Below, in pieces: positions 63,801 through 64,000 of a DNA stretch of 64,000 nt. The stretch is taken from assembly GCA_030015575.1 (NCBI GenBank), contig CM057340.1, positions 749,587,632 to 749,651,631 of the forward strand, given 5' to 3'. Numbering within the stretch: position 1 is the first letter of the stretch; the number at the start of each line of letters is the position of its first letter. This DNA is from Agapanthus africanus. Taxonomy: Eukaryota; Streptophyta; Magnoliopsida; Asparagales; Amaryllidaceae. The notes under the pieces were generated by a model. That model had not been told where the DNA came from and searched no databases. It saw only the letters and a list, made by a program, of their open reading frames with translations. The translations under genes were made by a program, and so were the position numbers.

Positions 63801-63813
63801 TATTGTAGTAGTG
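63798..63813 (-). repeat. CACTA terminal inverted repeat (right end)
   Basis: CACTACTACAATAAGG on the minus strand. The left partner is outside the window. Confidence 0.85.
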
Positions 63814-63881
63814 GCAAACAATAATAATATTCTCTTGAGTTATGTTTCGGTTACATTCTTAATTTCCCCTTTTCCCCCAAG

Positions 63882-64000
63882 GTTCTATGTACAGGTCTGG
63901 TATTGCCAATACAATCTAATGCCAACACAGGATCAAGCAGCAGGTACCGGTCTTGTCTATGCAGACAACAAGTCACGTCCATCAGGACAACAATCAGGAT
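63882..64000 (+). CDS. Possible host-gene exon, partial at window edge
   Basis: After the CACTA end, a pyrimidine-rich tract (TTTCCCCTTTTCCCCCAAG) ends in AG at 63880-63881. An open frame from 63883 to the edge reads FYVQVWYCQYNLMP, then QDQAAGTGLVYADNKSRP, 39 residues without a stop and with non-repetitive composition. This fits an internal exon of a host gene with CACTA in the intron before it. Short, so chance is possible; no family is recognised. Confidence 0.35.

Larger units (their letters stand above)
57688..63813 (-). mobile_element. CACTA (En/Spm) DNA transposon, 5' portion
   Basis: The right end at 63813 is CACTACTACAATAAGG on the minus strand, a canonical CACTA terminal inverted repeat. 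Subterminal CCTACGGATTAATCCGTAGG repeats follow, then a degenerate CCCTAA array, a triplicated upstream segment and a Tnp2-type transposase. GCA (63814-63816) outside the end would be the 3-bp target duplication. The left end is outside the window, displaced by the T1 insertion at 57687. Confidence 0.85.

Noticed and set aside
1-64000. tRNA, rRNA, riboswitch or snoRNA genes
   Set aside because: No stretch with a cloverleaf or known conserved box was noticed by eye; only primer-binding sites complementary to tRNA ends are present.

Overview
The window is plant nuclear DNA, almost entirely transposable elements nested in one another. Evidence for a flowering plant: Ty3/gypsy elements of the OTA (Tat and Athila-like) type, a Ty1/copia element, a CACTA (En/Spm) transposon with a Tnp2-type transposase, a plant mobile domain (PMD) gene, GT-AG introns of about 70-80 bp and TATAAATA promoters. 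The species cannot be told. No rRNA, tRNA or CRISPR is seen. The only possible host exon is at the extreme right edge (63882-64000).

Layout. 1-1322: 3' part of a plus-strand LTR (family T1), inserted in a minus-strand gypsy element G2 (gag 1323-2741, PBS 3023-3041, LTR 3047-4700). 4701-39896: the large plus-strand Tat-like gypsy complex G1, with three LTRs. Order: 3' noncoding region A (4701-10017), LTR A (10018-13191), PBS and gag (13197-17377), 3' noncoding region B (about 17456-24267, holding solo LTR S1 at 17976-19515), LTR B (24268-27448), integrase (27451-28374), 3' noncoding region C (28375-37389) with an antisense, intron-bearing PMD gene (31715-36514), LTR C (37390-39896). 39897-52814: minus-strand copia element C1, interrupted by the Athila-like element G3 (41074-49710), which is flanked by the 5-bp duplication GGCTC. 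52815-55901: minus-strand T1 element (5' LTR, initiator-Met PBS, 5' internal region), inserted in the LTR of a second T1 element (55902-57687). That element in turn sits in a minus-strand CACTA transposon (57688-63813) whose right terminal inverted repeat is visible.

Read as insertions, the order is host intron, CACTA, T1, T1, C1, G1, G2, T1: about seven layers.

The most unusual signal is in the noncoding parts of G1. They are built from short stem-loops: repeated five-hairpin blocks whose stems differ while pairing is kept and the roughly 10-nt loop is nearly constant, and LTRs made of a dense string of small inverted repeats. The antisense PMD gene has its own TATA box beside the 3' LTR, about seven candidate short introns and a poly(A) signal. 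It looks like a self-contained gene carried by the retrotransposon in the orientation in which introns survive retrotransposition.
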